A stretch of 64,000 nucleotides of DNA from Agaricus subrufescens (taxonomy: Eukaryota > Basidiomycota > Agaricomycetes > Agaricales > Agaricaceae): positions 5,146,001-5,210,000 of the forward strand of contig CM057057.1 of NCBI GenBank assembly GCA_029945375.1. The letters are read 5' to 3'. A program made the position numbers and the translations under genes. Within the stretch, counting starts at the first letter, position 1, and the number at the start of each line of letters is the position of its first letter. The notes beneath the pieces were generated by a model. That model ran no database searches. It was not told where the DNA came from and worked only from the letters and a program-made list of their open reading frames with translations. Positions 52,881-64,000 of this stretch are shown one piece after another.

Positions 52881-55800
52881 CATGTTTTGATACCGTATTA
52901 GTAGTGTTTAGATTAATAATTTGTTCCAGTCCTAGTGCCAAAATGTGTAATATGTTTCGATATTGTAGTATTGGTAGTTAGATTATTTGGCAAAGATACT
53001 AGGTTATTGTCAGCCGCAATGAAGCGATGGTGCCGGGGCTTACACAACTCAGACTCTCGTCGTCAAGCGACATTCTGCCAAATGCACCTGATCAACCCGG
53101 GAACCGTGTATCGGGCCTTAATTTCGCAATTTTTCTCATCTCTGCCAAAGTCAATGCCAACGGTCGTTTTCTTGAGGTCGGAAAAATGATTTATGCCTTG
53201 ATTGACATTGACAGATGGGCTTGCTGAGAGATATACTACTTACAAGAGGTTAGACGTTGAATGAGTCTCAATGCACATTAGACTCTCCCACACAGACTTC
53301 TTGGCTTCTTCGCCCAAGAAGGTCGCATGACAATCTATCAGGTCCGAATGACAGCGATGACAAGGTTTCTTCCTTCGATCGCAGGATTTCATCCGGCAGG
53401 CTTCCCGGCATCTGTGAGGTTCATTAGTCTAAGTGTCCAAGAAAGCACCATCAGCCCCTGCTCGGCTATAAGCAAGTAATGTCCGCGGGCCTGTTGCACT
53501 TGCCTTTGAGAGATATATCTCCGCTTCTATACTTGATTCTTTATTTGATATCCACATAGATCCAAGCCTACGAGCTCGAGCACTTCGCCCGTCGAGTATG
53601 ATTGTAAGGCCGACATAGTGTCATATACCTTGAGTCGTATCCTCACGATCTCTCGATATGCGTGTAAGTAGCTCCGCTTGTTTGGAGGAAATAACTCTCT
53701 CTTCACTATGTCAGTCGCGTTCGCACAAACAAGATGCTCTACATACCTTCTAGTCACATAGCAAGTAGGTTGCAGATTCTATGTTCATTTCTCGAAAAAG
53801 AAAGAGCAAGCGGTAATTCATGATAAGAAACTCTATAAATTCGTGTGTGTACATGTTTGGTACAACTTCGCTTGGGATCACTCTTTCACTGTCGCGCTGC
53901 GCGTCGTTATTGTCAATGACTTTCTTTCGCTCAAAGCCCACCGTGTCATCATCTTTAACCACGCAACCCCTCTGCGTACCTACAGCCGGCCTTCCTAACT
54001 CTCGCAGATGGTCCTAGTCAGCCTAGTCACCTAACACACCTTCCATTCCAAAGCGAGGGTACTGGCACGTTGGGCGATGATTAGGAAGCAGCGGAACACG
54101 GACCTAACCACAGACATATAATTTGGCTATCACCTGGTTATTTTTGCTCTCGAAGACTTCTAGAGACCCAACTTGGAGAAGATCACATGCAGAGCTCGTA
54201 GAAAGACAGAGGGGGTAAGGCAAGTACCTATAATTTCCTCTCTCATACCATCACTTACAGGTATAGCACCTACCGTGTGGTTAGGCCTCCTGTACTTATG
54301 GATTCCGTTCCCTTCAAACCCTCGCCCTTGATCGAGCCCGCTACATCTAGCGATACCCTCAATACTTCCAGTTCCCTACAGTCAGACTAGGCAACTCGTG
54401 CCCTCTTATAGTTACTGATTCGGCATCTGTGGGGTCTATGCCACTGGCCGAACAATCTACGCCCTTGCACATAACACTATATATCTGACATCCTATGTCA
54501 TGCAATAGACTGTCGTTACCTTTTGGGAAAACGCTCCTCCACACTCTCCTGGTGTAAGCTGAACACGCCGTCTGCTTCGACTTCACCACCTGGGAAATAT
54601 TGACCATCACCTCCTTCTCTTCTCAAGGCGCATTAACTTATTCGAACGAGACGCGCGATGGACAACAAGTTCCAGAGCCGCTCATGTATTGACGCGTTGC
54701 CTGACGGTGTTCGAAGTGATCTTGAGGACTGAACTGGTTGAAGAGGAATACATGAGAAACACCCCGATGTGGCTCAGCTCTCATAGTGCCTGGTGTGCGT
54801 CTACCACTGGTGGTTCTGATCCTGTTTCGGTGCTTACTCCTCCCACTCTCCGCATCACAGACTTCAAAGAAGGTATCTTGAAACTCTCGTGTAGCTCGCA
54901 TGATTGCCTCGGGTGTGCTTGTCAAAGTGTATATGGCTGGGGTAACACAAGAAAGTCACCAGTAGCTGCCATAGGAATACCCTTTTTAGATTCGCACCCG
55001 CTTTGATAATCGGCTTTCGATATCCGTAGGGGAGAGAGAGTACGATTATGCAAGGGTTCGAAGAGAGTTGTAAGTAAAATCAATCCGTTCGGATGAGCGT
55101 GTAGCTCAGACTTGGAGGGCTCATGACTTTGATATAGGTAAATCCAAGAGATGCCAGGACGGGCGAAGCTGACCTAGCAATCGTTATTATGACGTTGAGA
55201 TCGGTTGTGCATTGGCCTGTCCGGATCTATGGGTACGTGCAGTGTACCATTTATGTTTTGTTGGTTTGGTTACCTGGATTTGAGTTTGGAGCCTACTATC
55301 GGAATGACACATCCCTAGCTTCCCTCACCACTGACACCGTCCTTGGTCTTACACACTCGCCTTGTCCCGAACGAGCCTCTACATTCTAAACTGTTTACGA
55401 TGGATATAACAACCAAGCCTCATCACTACATGATAAATCACTCTGCCACACGCGGCCTAATGCAACATCTAGCTTTAACAAACCATGATATTTCTAGCTT
55501 ATCCGCGTTTTTCGCTCGCTCGACCAAAAATGGCTAGGAGGACACTGTCGCGCTCAAGTTTACGTGATGGCGTTCTTTTGCTCCGACCTCACCGCCTGGA
55601 ATCTCCCCGACCTCCCACTCCCGTACTTTCATGGAGCAATTTTCGCCCTTTCTTGATCAATGATTCACCACAGATATCCACCCACAAGTGACCTTTTTAT
55701 TATAACTTTTTGGAAATTACATCTTGTCCATGCGTACACCCGGACCTCGGCGCCACTTCTGAGTCCGAGTCGGTAACTGGAGGAAGAACATCAACACTAC

Positions 55801-56280
55801 ATGGATAGCCCTTCCGAAAAGGCACATTGCACAAGAGCGCTCCGTTATACCACAAGGTTAGTAGACCAATATTGGTTTGTAGGAGAACCGTTAGGTATAT
55901 GCTGAGTTTTGTCCTCTGCTGTGGTGCGTTGACACGACCAATCGCTATCAATTTTCCAGATGTGGACTAGCTTTTAGTGGTTTTGGTAACTATGAGACGA
56001 GAGTTCGTAATTTCGCTCGCAACACCACCATCATCATTTTCATGCTGTTTGATAGATTCCACTACACCAAATTGAAAAACAATAGTACAGGTAGTGCATT
56101 AATTAGCCAAAAAAAAACCCGAACTCACTAGATTACTCCCATCCGGATCTCTTGAACTCTCGGTTAGGGCTCGAGGCTTGAGTTTGTCTGTCTGTTCTAC
56201 AATTTTGGTTTGGGCGTTGTATAAAAAAACTGTACACTTGTCCAGTAATATACTAGTTCCAGGGTGCCAAACAAATGGAC
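52881..56280. other. Spacer downstream of copy H
   Basis: About 3.4 kb with no gene I can support. ORFs at 53527-53757, 54359-54610 and 54689-55006 have no motifs. Parts match other unit flanks: 55205-55270 (cattggcct.tccggatc.atggg) matches 60465-60545, and 55720-55760 matches 57570-57600. Probably collapsed 7TM unit sequence. Confidence 0.45.
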
Positions 56281-56289
56281 GTCATTCAA

Positions 56290-56395
56290 GTTCAATAAGA
56301 CCTCCGAAATAACTAACAAGCTTTCTTCGATGGCAGCGTAGTCTCCAGACAATGGATAACGAAAGTTTGGGAATGAAGTGTCACGAAAGAATTCA
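56290..56395 (+). pseudogene. Body-deleted relic of the seven-TM gene, K1
   Basis: The start context of the family (cctccgaaATAactaacaag, with ATG turned ATA) is joined directly to the C-tail exon (atggcagcgtagtctccagacaatgg..), so nearly the whole coding body is missing. Relic K2 shares the same join. Confidence 0.45.
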
Positions 56396-56745
56396 TTGAA
56401 AACAGGTACGGTTCCCATTATGGTTACCGTGTTTCGCGCCCCTACTAGAACCTTCACGAATCCTATATATACTCGCAGCATTTCAAATCAACTTCTCCAT
56501 CCCAACCGGTTTGCGATGGATATCATAACTATACGCCGTCACAGTATGATAAATTACTTTGTCAAATGCAACCAAATGCGACACCTAAGTTTAACAACAT
56601 CCGGTGTTTGCGGCTAACCCACAGTTCTCACTTCCAAGATTTTTACAAGGACGACTATACTAGTAAGAGGACAACGATGGATACTAGGTGACGTGATGGG
56701 GTTCCCTTACTCCGACCTTACCACTCAGTGGGATCTCCCTTGATC

Positions 56746-56787
56746 TCCCGCTCTCGATGTCCCGCTCTCAATATCCCGCTCTCGAGA
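56746..56787 (+). repeat. Three 14-bp tandem units
   Basis: TCCCGCTCTCGATG, TCCCGCTCTCAATA and TCCCGCTCTCGAGA in a row, within duplicated unit spacer; no other feature. Confidence 0.7.
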
Positions 56788-57094
56788 TCCCATCATTGTA
56801 TCAAGCCACAAGTTACCGTATACTATAACCGCCCACGAATACATCTTGGCTACTTCAACGGCGTAAAGCCAAACGCAGGACCAGGTACTGTCAGTTCAAG
56901 CCAAAAACTGTACAACAATATATATCTTATCTCCGCAATCCCCCAACATGCTCATGGGTGATCTCGGTCACTCCCTTTGAAGACTTTGTTCAGGTGATTC
57001 ATCTCATTTCACTATCTCGGTTCCATTCTCCCAAAAAATCTTGCCCATCAGCTGTTCCATATACGGTGTACGTTATTACTTCTTTGAGTCTACG

Positions 57095-57620
57095 TGTTAT
57101 CAATACCCGTATTAAGTTCAAGAGGTTGCAAGCTTTTTGCGTCAATTATGATATATTGTGAGCTATAGATTTATCAGACCTCACTCCGATCGTAACCACA
57201 GTCCAATGAATTATTATCAAGTTGTTCGCAACAGAAAAAGTCGTCGTGAGCGCACCTCGTGTTTTCTGGCCATGGGACATCGTCATCGTATCCAAATATT
57301 TGAAGAGATAGTGTGTGCGCGATACAACATATGAGAACATCCTCCCCAAGATTTCCGCTCCAGTTATCCTAGTAATGGCCTCCTCAAGGAGCAAATAATT
57401 TAGCATCTTACAAGTCAAAAAAATCTTTGAATGGCACACGACAAGAACTACAATCACCACCGTCGGCCTGGGTATCATCCCCATTTAATATAGACTTTCT
57501 AGCATGCAACTGCCGTTGGGTGACAGTGACATTTACGATGACATGAAGAAGAACCAATTGTCAATCTTTATCATCTACATGCAGCTTGTCCATGTGTACA
57601 TCCGGACCGAAGAGCCACCC
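57095..57620. other. Recurring unit spacer segment
   Basis: Similar by eye to 48770-49290 and 61330-61690: ggtt.caagctttttg, tagtccaatcaatcatc-like words, then gatgacat..agaaccaattgtcaatc. Evidence for unit-scale duplication; no gene seen. Confidence 0.5.
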
Positions 57621-57899
57621 CCAACTCCGAGCCGGTATGTGTAGGGAAAGACATTAGCACCACACAGCTTTTCCAAGAGAGTACTGCATATTAGAGAGTA
57701 CTGCATATTAGAGTACTTCATCGTATGTTATAGTTAGTAGACCAACTGTCGCCCGTGCAAGCAGACGTTAAGATAGTGTTGAGCGTTGTTATCAGCTGGT
57801 GCGACGAGAGAATCTATTTTTATCAGCCATCCCAAATCGAGACTAGCCTTTAGGGTGAGAGATTGTTCGCAGAAAAATGTACCCTTGTTCGATCATGTA

Positions 57900-58035
57900 C
57901 TAGTACCCGAGAATCAAACAGATAGATGTCAATCAGGCTGCTTATACCTTCGAAGTGACCAGTAATTTCCATGCAGTGGTGGCGTAGTACCCAGACAATG
58001 GATAACGAAGGTTTAGGAATGGAGTGTCACAAAAT
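57900..58035 (+). pseudogene. Body-deleted relic of the seven-TM gene, K2
   Basis: Promoter-like flank (gaatcaaacagatagatgtc) and start context (cgaaGTGaccagtaa, ATG to GTG) are joined to C-tail exon sequence (tgcagtggtggcgtagtacccagacaatgg). The shared tail cagacaatggataacgaa with K1 shows that one deletion was later duplicated. Confidence 0.45.
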
Positions 58036-58805
58036 AGCGCTTGAAAAACAAGTGCGTCCGATTGCTATTGCCAGCAACTATGTTCTTCAAGTCCGTGGTA
58101 CATACCAACTAAAATAACATTCTCTTTGACTGCTCAGCACCCCTAGCTTTTTCTCATGTGGGCAAGATCGACCCCATAGGTAATGAGGCGTCAACGCACT
58201 TACTTTGACCCTACTACGCTTCCGCTCCAACTTCATCATCTTCGGAATCCCTTTAATTCCAGTTTCCCACTCACTTTTCTCAATATATAGTTTCTCACTA
58301 GCCACGCTCATGAGACCAGTCACTGAGAGAGATACACGCCTTTCTATCTAAGTTCTTTCCTTGCCCGTTTAGATGGACACACATGCTTAGCCATCAGGAA
58401 CTCGTGGAGCTGCGCATTTCACTTCGACACCATGACGGATTTTCTCTAACAACCGCAACTTTCCATTGATGAACTATCAAGGGATTTTCCGGCAGCAAGA
58501 AACGCATCCTCTTGATTTGCGGCGAGTGCTGCGGATGGAGCAGTTCAAATTATAGCTTGCTACAGCATCATGATCATGCCTGTGTTTTTAGATTGACTCC
58601 GCACCAGTTTGAGAAACTTTTGTACCAAATAGGACAATAATTACCGTATCACCGGCATGCTCTCATAAAACCATTCTTGCTTGACTTTCTTTTTTCTTGT
58701 GATCAGGGCCCTGGGCTAGAAGTAGTCTTCTTAGCATCCCACGAATTAGGCACAAACAGTGTAATCAAGATAATTGGTCTCCTATATAGTAATGCATGTC
58801 CTGAC

Positions 58806-58813
58806 TATTAAAG
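58806..58813 (+). promoter_or_regulatory. TATTAAAG core promoter of copy I
   Basis: TATTAAAG is 47 bp upstream of the ATG at 58853; the same box is found before copy J (63101). Confidence 0.5.
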
Positions 58814-58852
58814 AGGCTTGAATCCCACTCAGAGTTCGATAGCAACTTCGAA

Positions 58853-60093
58853 ATGGCTGACCAACCCCTCGCCTCAAATTGGACCCTAACAGTTACCCTC
58901 CTATCGTTTACAACTGCCAGTGGAGTCTTGTACACTTTCTCTCTTATCCTCTACTGTCTTTGTGTCCGTCTCTCATATAACCAGCTTCGCGAGAAGATTG
59001 AGAGGCAAACGGTCTTGACTTTTACTTTGCTTTCAATTATGATTATACGTGCGACCATAGGTGTCGTATTTAACAATGAGTATGGCCGGATAATTTTCAT
59101 CCAGTACAACAATCTCCCTGGCGGTCCAATCGGTCTCCCTGCGCAAATGCATGCCTGGACAAGTCTACAAATCATCAACGTGGTCACTTTAATATCATCC
59201 ATTCTAGGAATGGCTGTACTAGTGAGCTGATTTACTCTTTTCTTGTGGCAGTTTTTCACCTCTGTGTAGTTACAGCGTGTCTGGATTGTGTATAGTGGGA
59301 CACCCACTCATCTTTTCATACCTGTTGTCGTTCTGGCTTCTTTGCTCTACATGGCTTATGTCGGTAAGTAGCCGGGACTCACTGGACTCATATTACCTCA
59401 TTTAACAATTGATACAGTATCTTCTATTGTGCAAACAGCTTTTGGATGGGCTCCTCTTTCAACATTACTTCCAAAACTCACTCGGACATTTGACACAGTA
59501 ACTGTAGTGAACTTCTGGTTAGGTGTTGCAAGCACAGTTGTTATGACCTTGATGATCACAACGCGTTTGATGCTTATTCGACATAGGCATATCAAACTGA
59601 TGGGTATGATCTATCCGAGGTCGTAGACATTCTCCGATGGCTGAAACTCTACTCAGGGAAAACTGACATTGCTGCTGAATATTTGGGCATTGTTGCAATG
59701 CTGGTCGAGTCTTATGCCCTGAATACGGCATGGAATATTGGCTACGTCGTCGCATATATCCTCAGAGATGGTCCGGCCCACAATTTTTTCACTCTGAGTC
59801 GATTAGATATTGAGGTAAGCTCTTGCTCTCAAATAGTAGTATTATGCTGTACACATGAGTGATCTGCTTTTCGTGTTCTTTGAAAAAAGGTCATTTCATA
59901 TTATCTTCTGGTGTATCGAGTGCTATCGGGACGCGCATGGAACAGACAAACCAGGAATCAACTGAGCACCTTGCGATGGCAACGCAGCGTCCAGCCAACA
60001 AGCAACAATTCGGCAATAGAGGCTGTCAATATGAATGTAGACTGTGTGGAAGCGAAGATGTCTACGATCAGTCCAGGTGTCAAAAATGTGTGA
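58853..60093 (+). CDS. Orphan seven-TM membrane protein, copy I
   Basis: Five open exons, LISFTT-like branch. Start MADQPLASNWTLTVTLLSFT. Exon 1 has TM1 (ASGVLYTFSLILYCLCVRL), TM2 (TFTLLSIMIIRATIGVVF), TM3 (WTSLQIINVVTLISSI) and ends MAVL. Exon 2 has LQRVWIVYSGTPTHLFIP and TM4. Exon 3 has SSIVQTAFGWAPLSTLLPKL, TM5 (FWLGVASTVVMTLMI) and TTRLMLIRHRHIKLMG. Exon 4 has KTDIAAEYLGIVAMLVESYA and GPAHNFFTLSRLDIE. Exon 5 has VISYYLLVYRVLSGRAWNR and a tail ending SPGVKNV-TGA (60091-60093). Intact by inspection. A possible conserved N-terminal start (MADxPxxS) is shared with copy J, 4.3 kb away in the same orientation, so I and J are the clearest tandem pair. Function unknown. Confidence 0.7.
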
Positions 60094-63000
60094 CATGTTT
60101 TGGTATTGTGTTAGTGGCATTTGAATCAATTTTAAACTTACTGACTCGTCAACTGTTGCGATGACGCAATAGTGCAGATACTTTCTCAGAACTGCTTCTA
60201 GTTGATAGCTTGTTTGAATGATGGTAGTAGGGAAAGTAGTACGATATATAGCAAAGGTTTAAATAGTCATAAACAGGATCGATCCGTCACTCAGATAGGT
60301 GTGCGCTTTCGCCTGTGGACAACTACGAATAAATTTGATTTCGGCAATGGGGGAAATGCAATGGCGAATGCAAGTTCCCCACAATGATTGGTAATACAAC
60401 TTTCAGGCTGATATAGGGGTGGGTGCAAAAAAAGTTAAAGCGTTGTTGGCAGAATGAGGATGCATTGGCCTATCCGGATCAATGGGATTTACCGGATCAT
60501 CAAGTGTGGGTCCGTATGTGTTCATATTTGGTTGGCTGTGATTCAACTATCCAGAGCACGTCTTGACTCTACCCATTTTTGATCAGCGGAGAACGCACTA
60601 CGACAATTCCTAGTTAACTGCTTCTGAAAGATCACTCTTCCAGACCTTACATGCGCACAACTCCTTTGCAGACCTCAAAATCCGAACCCAGCATACCGCA
60701 CTACCAACGCCGTACGTTACCTTTTGACTGAGTGCTTGGGCAGAAAATGAGATGCTTGAAGACTCAGCTAGCGAGATGATTTTCCGACCCATCTGCTTTA
60801 CCTACCTCAAATGAGTTTGCTGACGGTCAAGTCGTGTGCAGCCAGGTCGTGGACAATCAAGCTTATCCGCTTATTGGATTTACCAGATCGAAAACAATCA
60901 TGGGGGCGGCTGCAGTAACAAGAGGATGAGGACGTGTTCAGAGCGACCCGACAGCGTACTTATGCGTCGACCTCGTGGACTGGAACTCTCCGATCTCTCA
61001 CTCCCAAACTTTCATGGTGTACTCACCATCCTTCGTTGACCAATAATCCATCGTACCTGGCCTCGCGACCCCATCTTATAATTATCTAGCAATTGCATTG
61101 TCGCCATTTTAACTCCAGGAAGAGAAAGCACTCCCAGGTACTATGAGTTTCGACCAAATGAACATTTGATCTGTATGATTTCCCGACAAGTTGCGTCCGT
61201 TTGCTTTGAGCCTAGATGATCGCCTCTTTGACGTGCTTATTGCAGTGGTACTTCGGGTATTCATCTTTTACAACCACGGGCACGCATCAGCCGTTCCATA
61301 TATAGCGTACATTCTCACTACCCTCATATCAGCGGGTAGAAAGGTTTACAAGCTTTTTGGGTGGGTCACAAGGTACTTCCAGTTGTAGATATATTGGAGT
61401 CTGCTACATCTTGTTCGATGTGTAACCTTAGTCCAGTCAATCATTACCAGACTGGTACTTGCAACAAAAAAAAAGATCGTGATCATGAGACATACCCCTC
61501 TCTTGGCGTCTCACAAGTAGGACACCATCCTTCGAAAGACGCGCAATAAAAGCCACGAATATCACCATCGCTGTCATCATCATTCACATCAGATCTTCCA
61601 GTAGCCCATGCTCATTAAGTGACAGCAGTTATCAAGAACCTGTTATCGATCTCTGATCACATATGCACCATTTGTTCATGTGTATGTACCAGAATACTAG
61701 CTGGGGAAGGGCGCTGACACTATTTTGGCAGACTTCGAGAGGCATAACACACGAGGGTGTTCCGTTATATATAACAGTTCGTAGACCGACTGCGGTCTGT
61801 AGTGTGCTGAGGAATGTGTTAAGTTGAGCCCTGTCTCCCACGTTATGGTACGATGACAAAATCCATTTTTAATTCGTTCACTATACCATCTGCGCCGTAT
61901 TGAGAATAGCTGGTACATATTAGTGCATCAATCTGCCCATAAATGATCCGCTTTCACTGGACTGTTCTCGCTTCTCCTTGATTGTTGATTCGGCCCCGAG
62001 GCTTGAGGTAGTCCTGTGCGAATGGATTTTGTAAATGAAACAAGCATGAAGTCAACCATACTGCAAACAAAATAAGACTAGGTAAGAAAAAAGTTGGAGA
62101 TAGAAAGAGAGCTAGCATATCCCTTGGACCGGCAAACTAACAATAGCTTTGAATGGATATACACTACTTCCACTAACATTTGCTGATAGCGGAAGCCCTA
62201 CACACGAGTGGGCAACGCATTTGCCTATGGAGTCCAACCAGTCCACCCAAACTTTCGTCCTCTACTTTCTGTACTAAGCGAGAAAAATCGCATTTACAAT
62301 CAATCAAGGAACCTGGCCCCCTCGGGGCCAATCGTTTTGTGTCTAGAGTCATATGACACCACGAAAAAAAAACAGTGACCTTGGCGTAGAGCGTGCGTGT
62401 GCGCTTTAGATAGTTAGATCATACTAAGTGATCACTGCCTTCGCCGCCGCCGTATCGATGTTTTAACCCACAGACCTCTACACGGTTCTTCCAATCAAAG
62501 CGAGAATGACCGCACAGGTGATAGGACAGGGTGCACTAGGGCTGACTATACTGCGTTCCCTGCCCCGACCTCACTACCTGGGAGATCCAAGACGCAATCA
62601 TTCATCAACCATGCCCATGTATTTGTCCATTAACATAAATAAGCCTTTCTACTAAATAGACCGTTTAGGTGGACACTCATAAGCTACCACTGCTATCAGG
62701 AACCCATGGACCTCCACGTTCCGCTGTGGCTCCATCACCAGCAATTTTGTAACAAACCAAACTTCTATTGATCAACTGTCGAAACGTTGGCCGGCTGTAG
62801 AAAAAGAACTTGATTGATCTACAACACAGTGGAGTGAGAAGGCTGAATTCTCGCTGGGTCGTATCATTTCGTTACGCCCGTAGTGCTGGATTGATTCTGC
62901 GCCGAGTTTAGAAGTATTTGGTACGGATCGGGGCAGGATTTAGTACATGACAGGCTCGGTCCCAATAGACTATTTCTATATGATTCCCTTCAATTTTTAG

Positions 63001-63100
63001 GACCCAAAACTTGGGGTGGTCTTCAGCGCCATCCCACGTTTTAGGTATGAGTGGCAAATTAAAGATAGCTACAGTCTTTTTTAACTGTGGAAAATCCAAC
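60094..63100. other. Spacer between copies I and J
   Basis: No gene supported. It carries, in order, the unit flanks seen elsewhere: 60205-60390 (as 47630-47790), 60465-60545 (as 55205-55270), 61330-61690 (as 48770-49290 and 57095-57620), 62665-62790 (as 51175-51300 and 58370-58470). This is the most complete single spacer in the array and may serve as the reference unit. Confidence 0.5.
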
Positions 63101-63108
63101 TATTAAAG
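63101..63108 (+). promoter_or_regulatory. TATTAAAG core promoter of copy J
   Basis: TATTAAAG is 46 bp upstream of the ATG at 63147. Confidence 0.5.
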
Positions 63109-63146
63109 AGACTCGAGTCTGTAGCAGCTTCACTAATATCCTCGAA

Positions 63147-64000
63147 ATGGCCGACAAGCTCCCCTCAAAATCGAGTCTAACAGTTACCCTTATATCATTC
63201 ACGACTGTCAGCGGTGTCTTGTACACCTGCTCTTTTATCCTCTACTGTCTCTGTATTCGTCTCTCATATTCCCAGATGTATGAAAAAATCGAGCGACAAA
63301 AGATTTTGACATTGGTTTTGGTTACAATTATGATTATATGTGCGACTATGGGCGTTGTATGCGACAATCAGTACGGTCGGACAATCTTCGTCGAGTACAG
63401 CAGCCTCCCTGGTGGTCCAATCGGCCTCTCTGCACAAATACACGCCTGGACAGTTTTCCAAATCATCAACGTTTCCACTCTACTAGCATCTATCCTCGGA
63501 ATGGGTGTCTTAGTGAGCGGGTGCCTATCTTCTCTATTACGGCAGTGTTTTACATGAGTCTGTACAGCTGCAGCGGGTCTGGATCGTCTATAGTGGGACT
63601 TCAAATAATTTCTTCATACCTATCGTCACCCTGGCTACAATACTCTACGTAGGATATGTCGGTAAGCAGCCAAGATTTACTATATCTACTACATTGCCTT
63701 GTTTACTAGAATCCTCCTTAATGCCTAGTGTCTTCCATTGTGCAAACTGCATATGGATGGGCTCCTCTTTCTACAACACTTCCGGAGCTTACTCGGACAC
63801 TTGATATAGTGACTGTGGTGAACTTTTGGTTGGGCGTAGCAAGCACGGTTGTTATGACTCTAATGGTTACCACGCGTTTAATGCTTATTCGACATAGGCA
63901 CATCAAATTGATGGGTATGTACCATCTATTAAATACTACAGATATTCAATGAAAAGGCTGAGGATTCTTATAGGGAGAACCGACATTGCTGCTCAATACC
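63147..64000 (+). CDS. Orphan seven-TM membrane protein, copy J, cut by the window edge
   Basis: ATG at 63147 (MADKLPSKSSLTVTLISFTT). Exon 1 carries TM1-TM3 (GVLYTCSFILYCLCIRL, MIICATMGVVCDN, WTVFQIINVSTLLASI) and ends MGVL. Exon 2 has LQRVWIVYSGTSNNFFIP and TM4 (LATILYVGYVG). Exon 3 has SSIVQTAYGWAPLSTTLPEL, TM5 and TTRLMLIRHRHIKLMG. Exon 4 starts RTDIAAQY and runs off the window. All visible exons are open. The ORF continues upstream of the ATG (MENPTIKET..), but family comparison and the TATTAAAG at 63101 favour 63147. Confidence 0.68.

Noticed and set aside
53240..55700. Additional cellular gene in the 3.4 kb spacer after copy H
   Set aside because: ORFs are short, on both strands, without consistent splice borders or recognisable motifs; several stretches match other unit spacers.

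Overview
The window looks like a chromosome segment of an Agaricomycete-type basidiomycete fungus. Genes are split by many 45-60 bp GT..AG introns, TATA-like boxes lie about 35-55 bp upstream of ATGs, and the families present are typical of mushroom-forming or Rhizoctonia-like fungi: multi-exon OPT transporter, fungal TKL kinase, orphan seven-pass membrane proteins, chromodomain Gypsy and Copia elements, hAT-like DNA transposons. The species cannot be fixed from sequence alone.

Layout. 1-5.3 kb: an ordinary divergent pair, the N-terminus of a GT25-type glycosyltransferase (minus, cut by the window edge) and an intact OPT oligopeptide transporter (plus, more than 20 introns, two micro-exons). 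5.6-64 kb: an expanding and decaying array of one multi-pass membrane protein family (about 340 aa, five exons, predicted seven TM segments). Ten recognisable copies are named A to J here: A and B on minus, C to J on plus, plus two relics in which the gene body is deleted. Flanking spacers recur along with the genes, so whole units of several kb were duplicated. Between B and C lies a large (about 1228 aa by my exon model) kinase gene with an N-terminal helical domain resembling MLKL/HeLo-like domains and a 15-copy 22-residue Pro-rich repeat spliced into the kinase domain.

Mobile elements have shaped the array. Copy D is split after its eighth codon by a 1.37 kb non-autonomous hAT-like element with 8-bp target duplications. 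At 22.5-26.2 kb, between D and E, there is a LINE remnant, a decayed multi-pass membrane gene carrying a 120-bp foldback insertion, and a senescence-domain (spartin-like) gene with three in-frame stops. Copy F is split by a nested stack: an LTR-like repeat X, interrupted by a Gypsy chromovirus (30963-44651), itself interrupted by a second copy of the same family (31895-38731) with intact gag and pol; each Gypsy insertion carries a perfect 5-bp target duplication. A solo LTR of the same family sits in F's fourth exon. The Gypsy elements have a potential self-primer binding site, a mini-ORF overlapping the pol start, and two additional ORFs after pol.

The membrane-protein genes and the kinase are physically interleaved, but nothing in the sequence proves a joint function. 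Best candidates for further work are the MLKL-like kinase and the seven-TM array around it.
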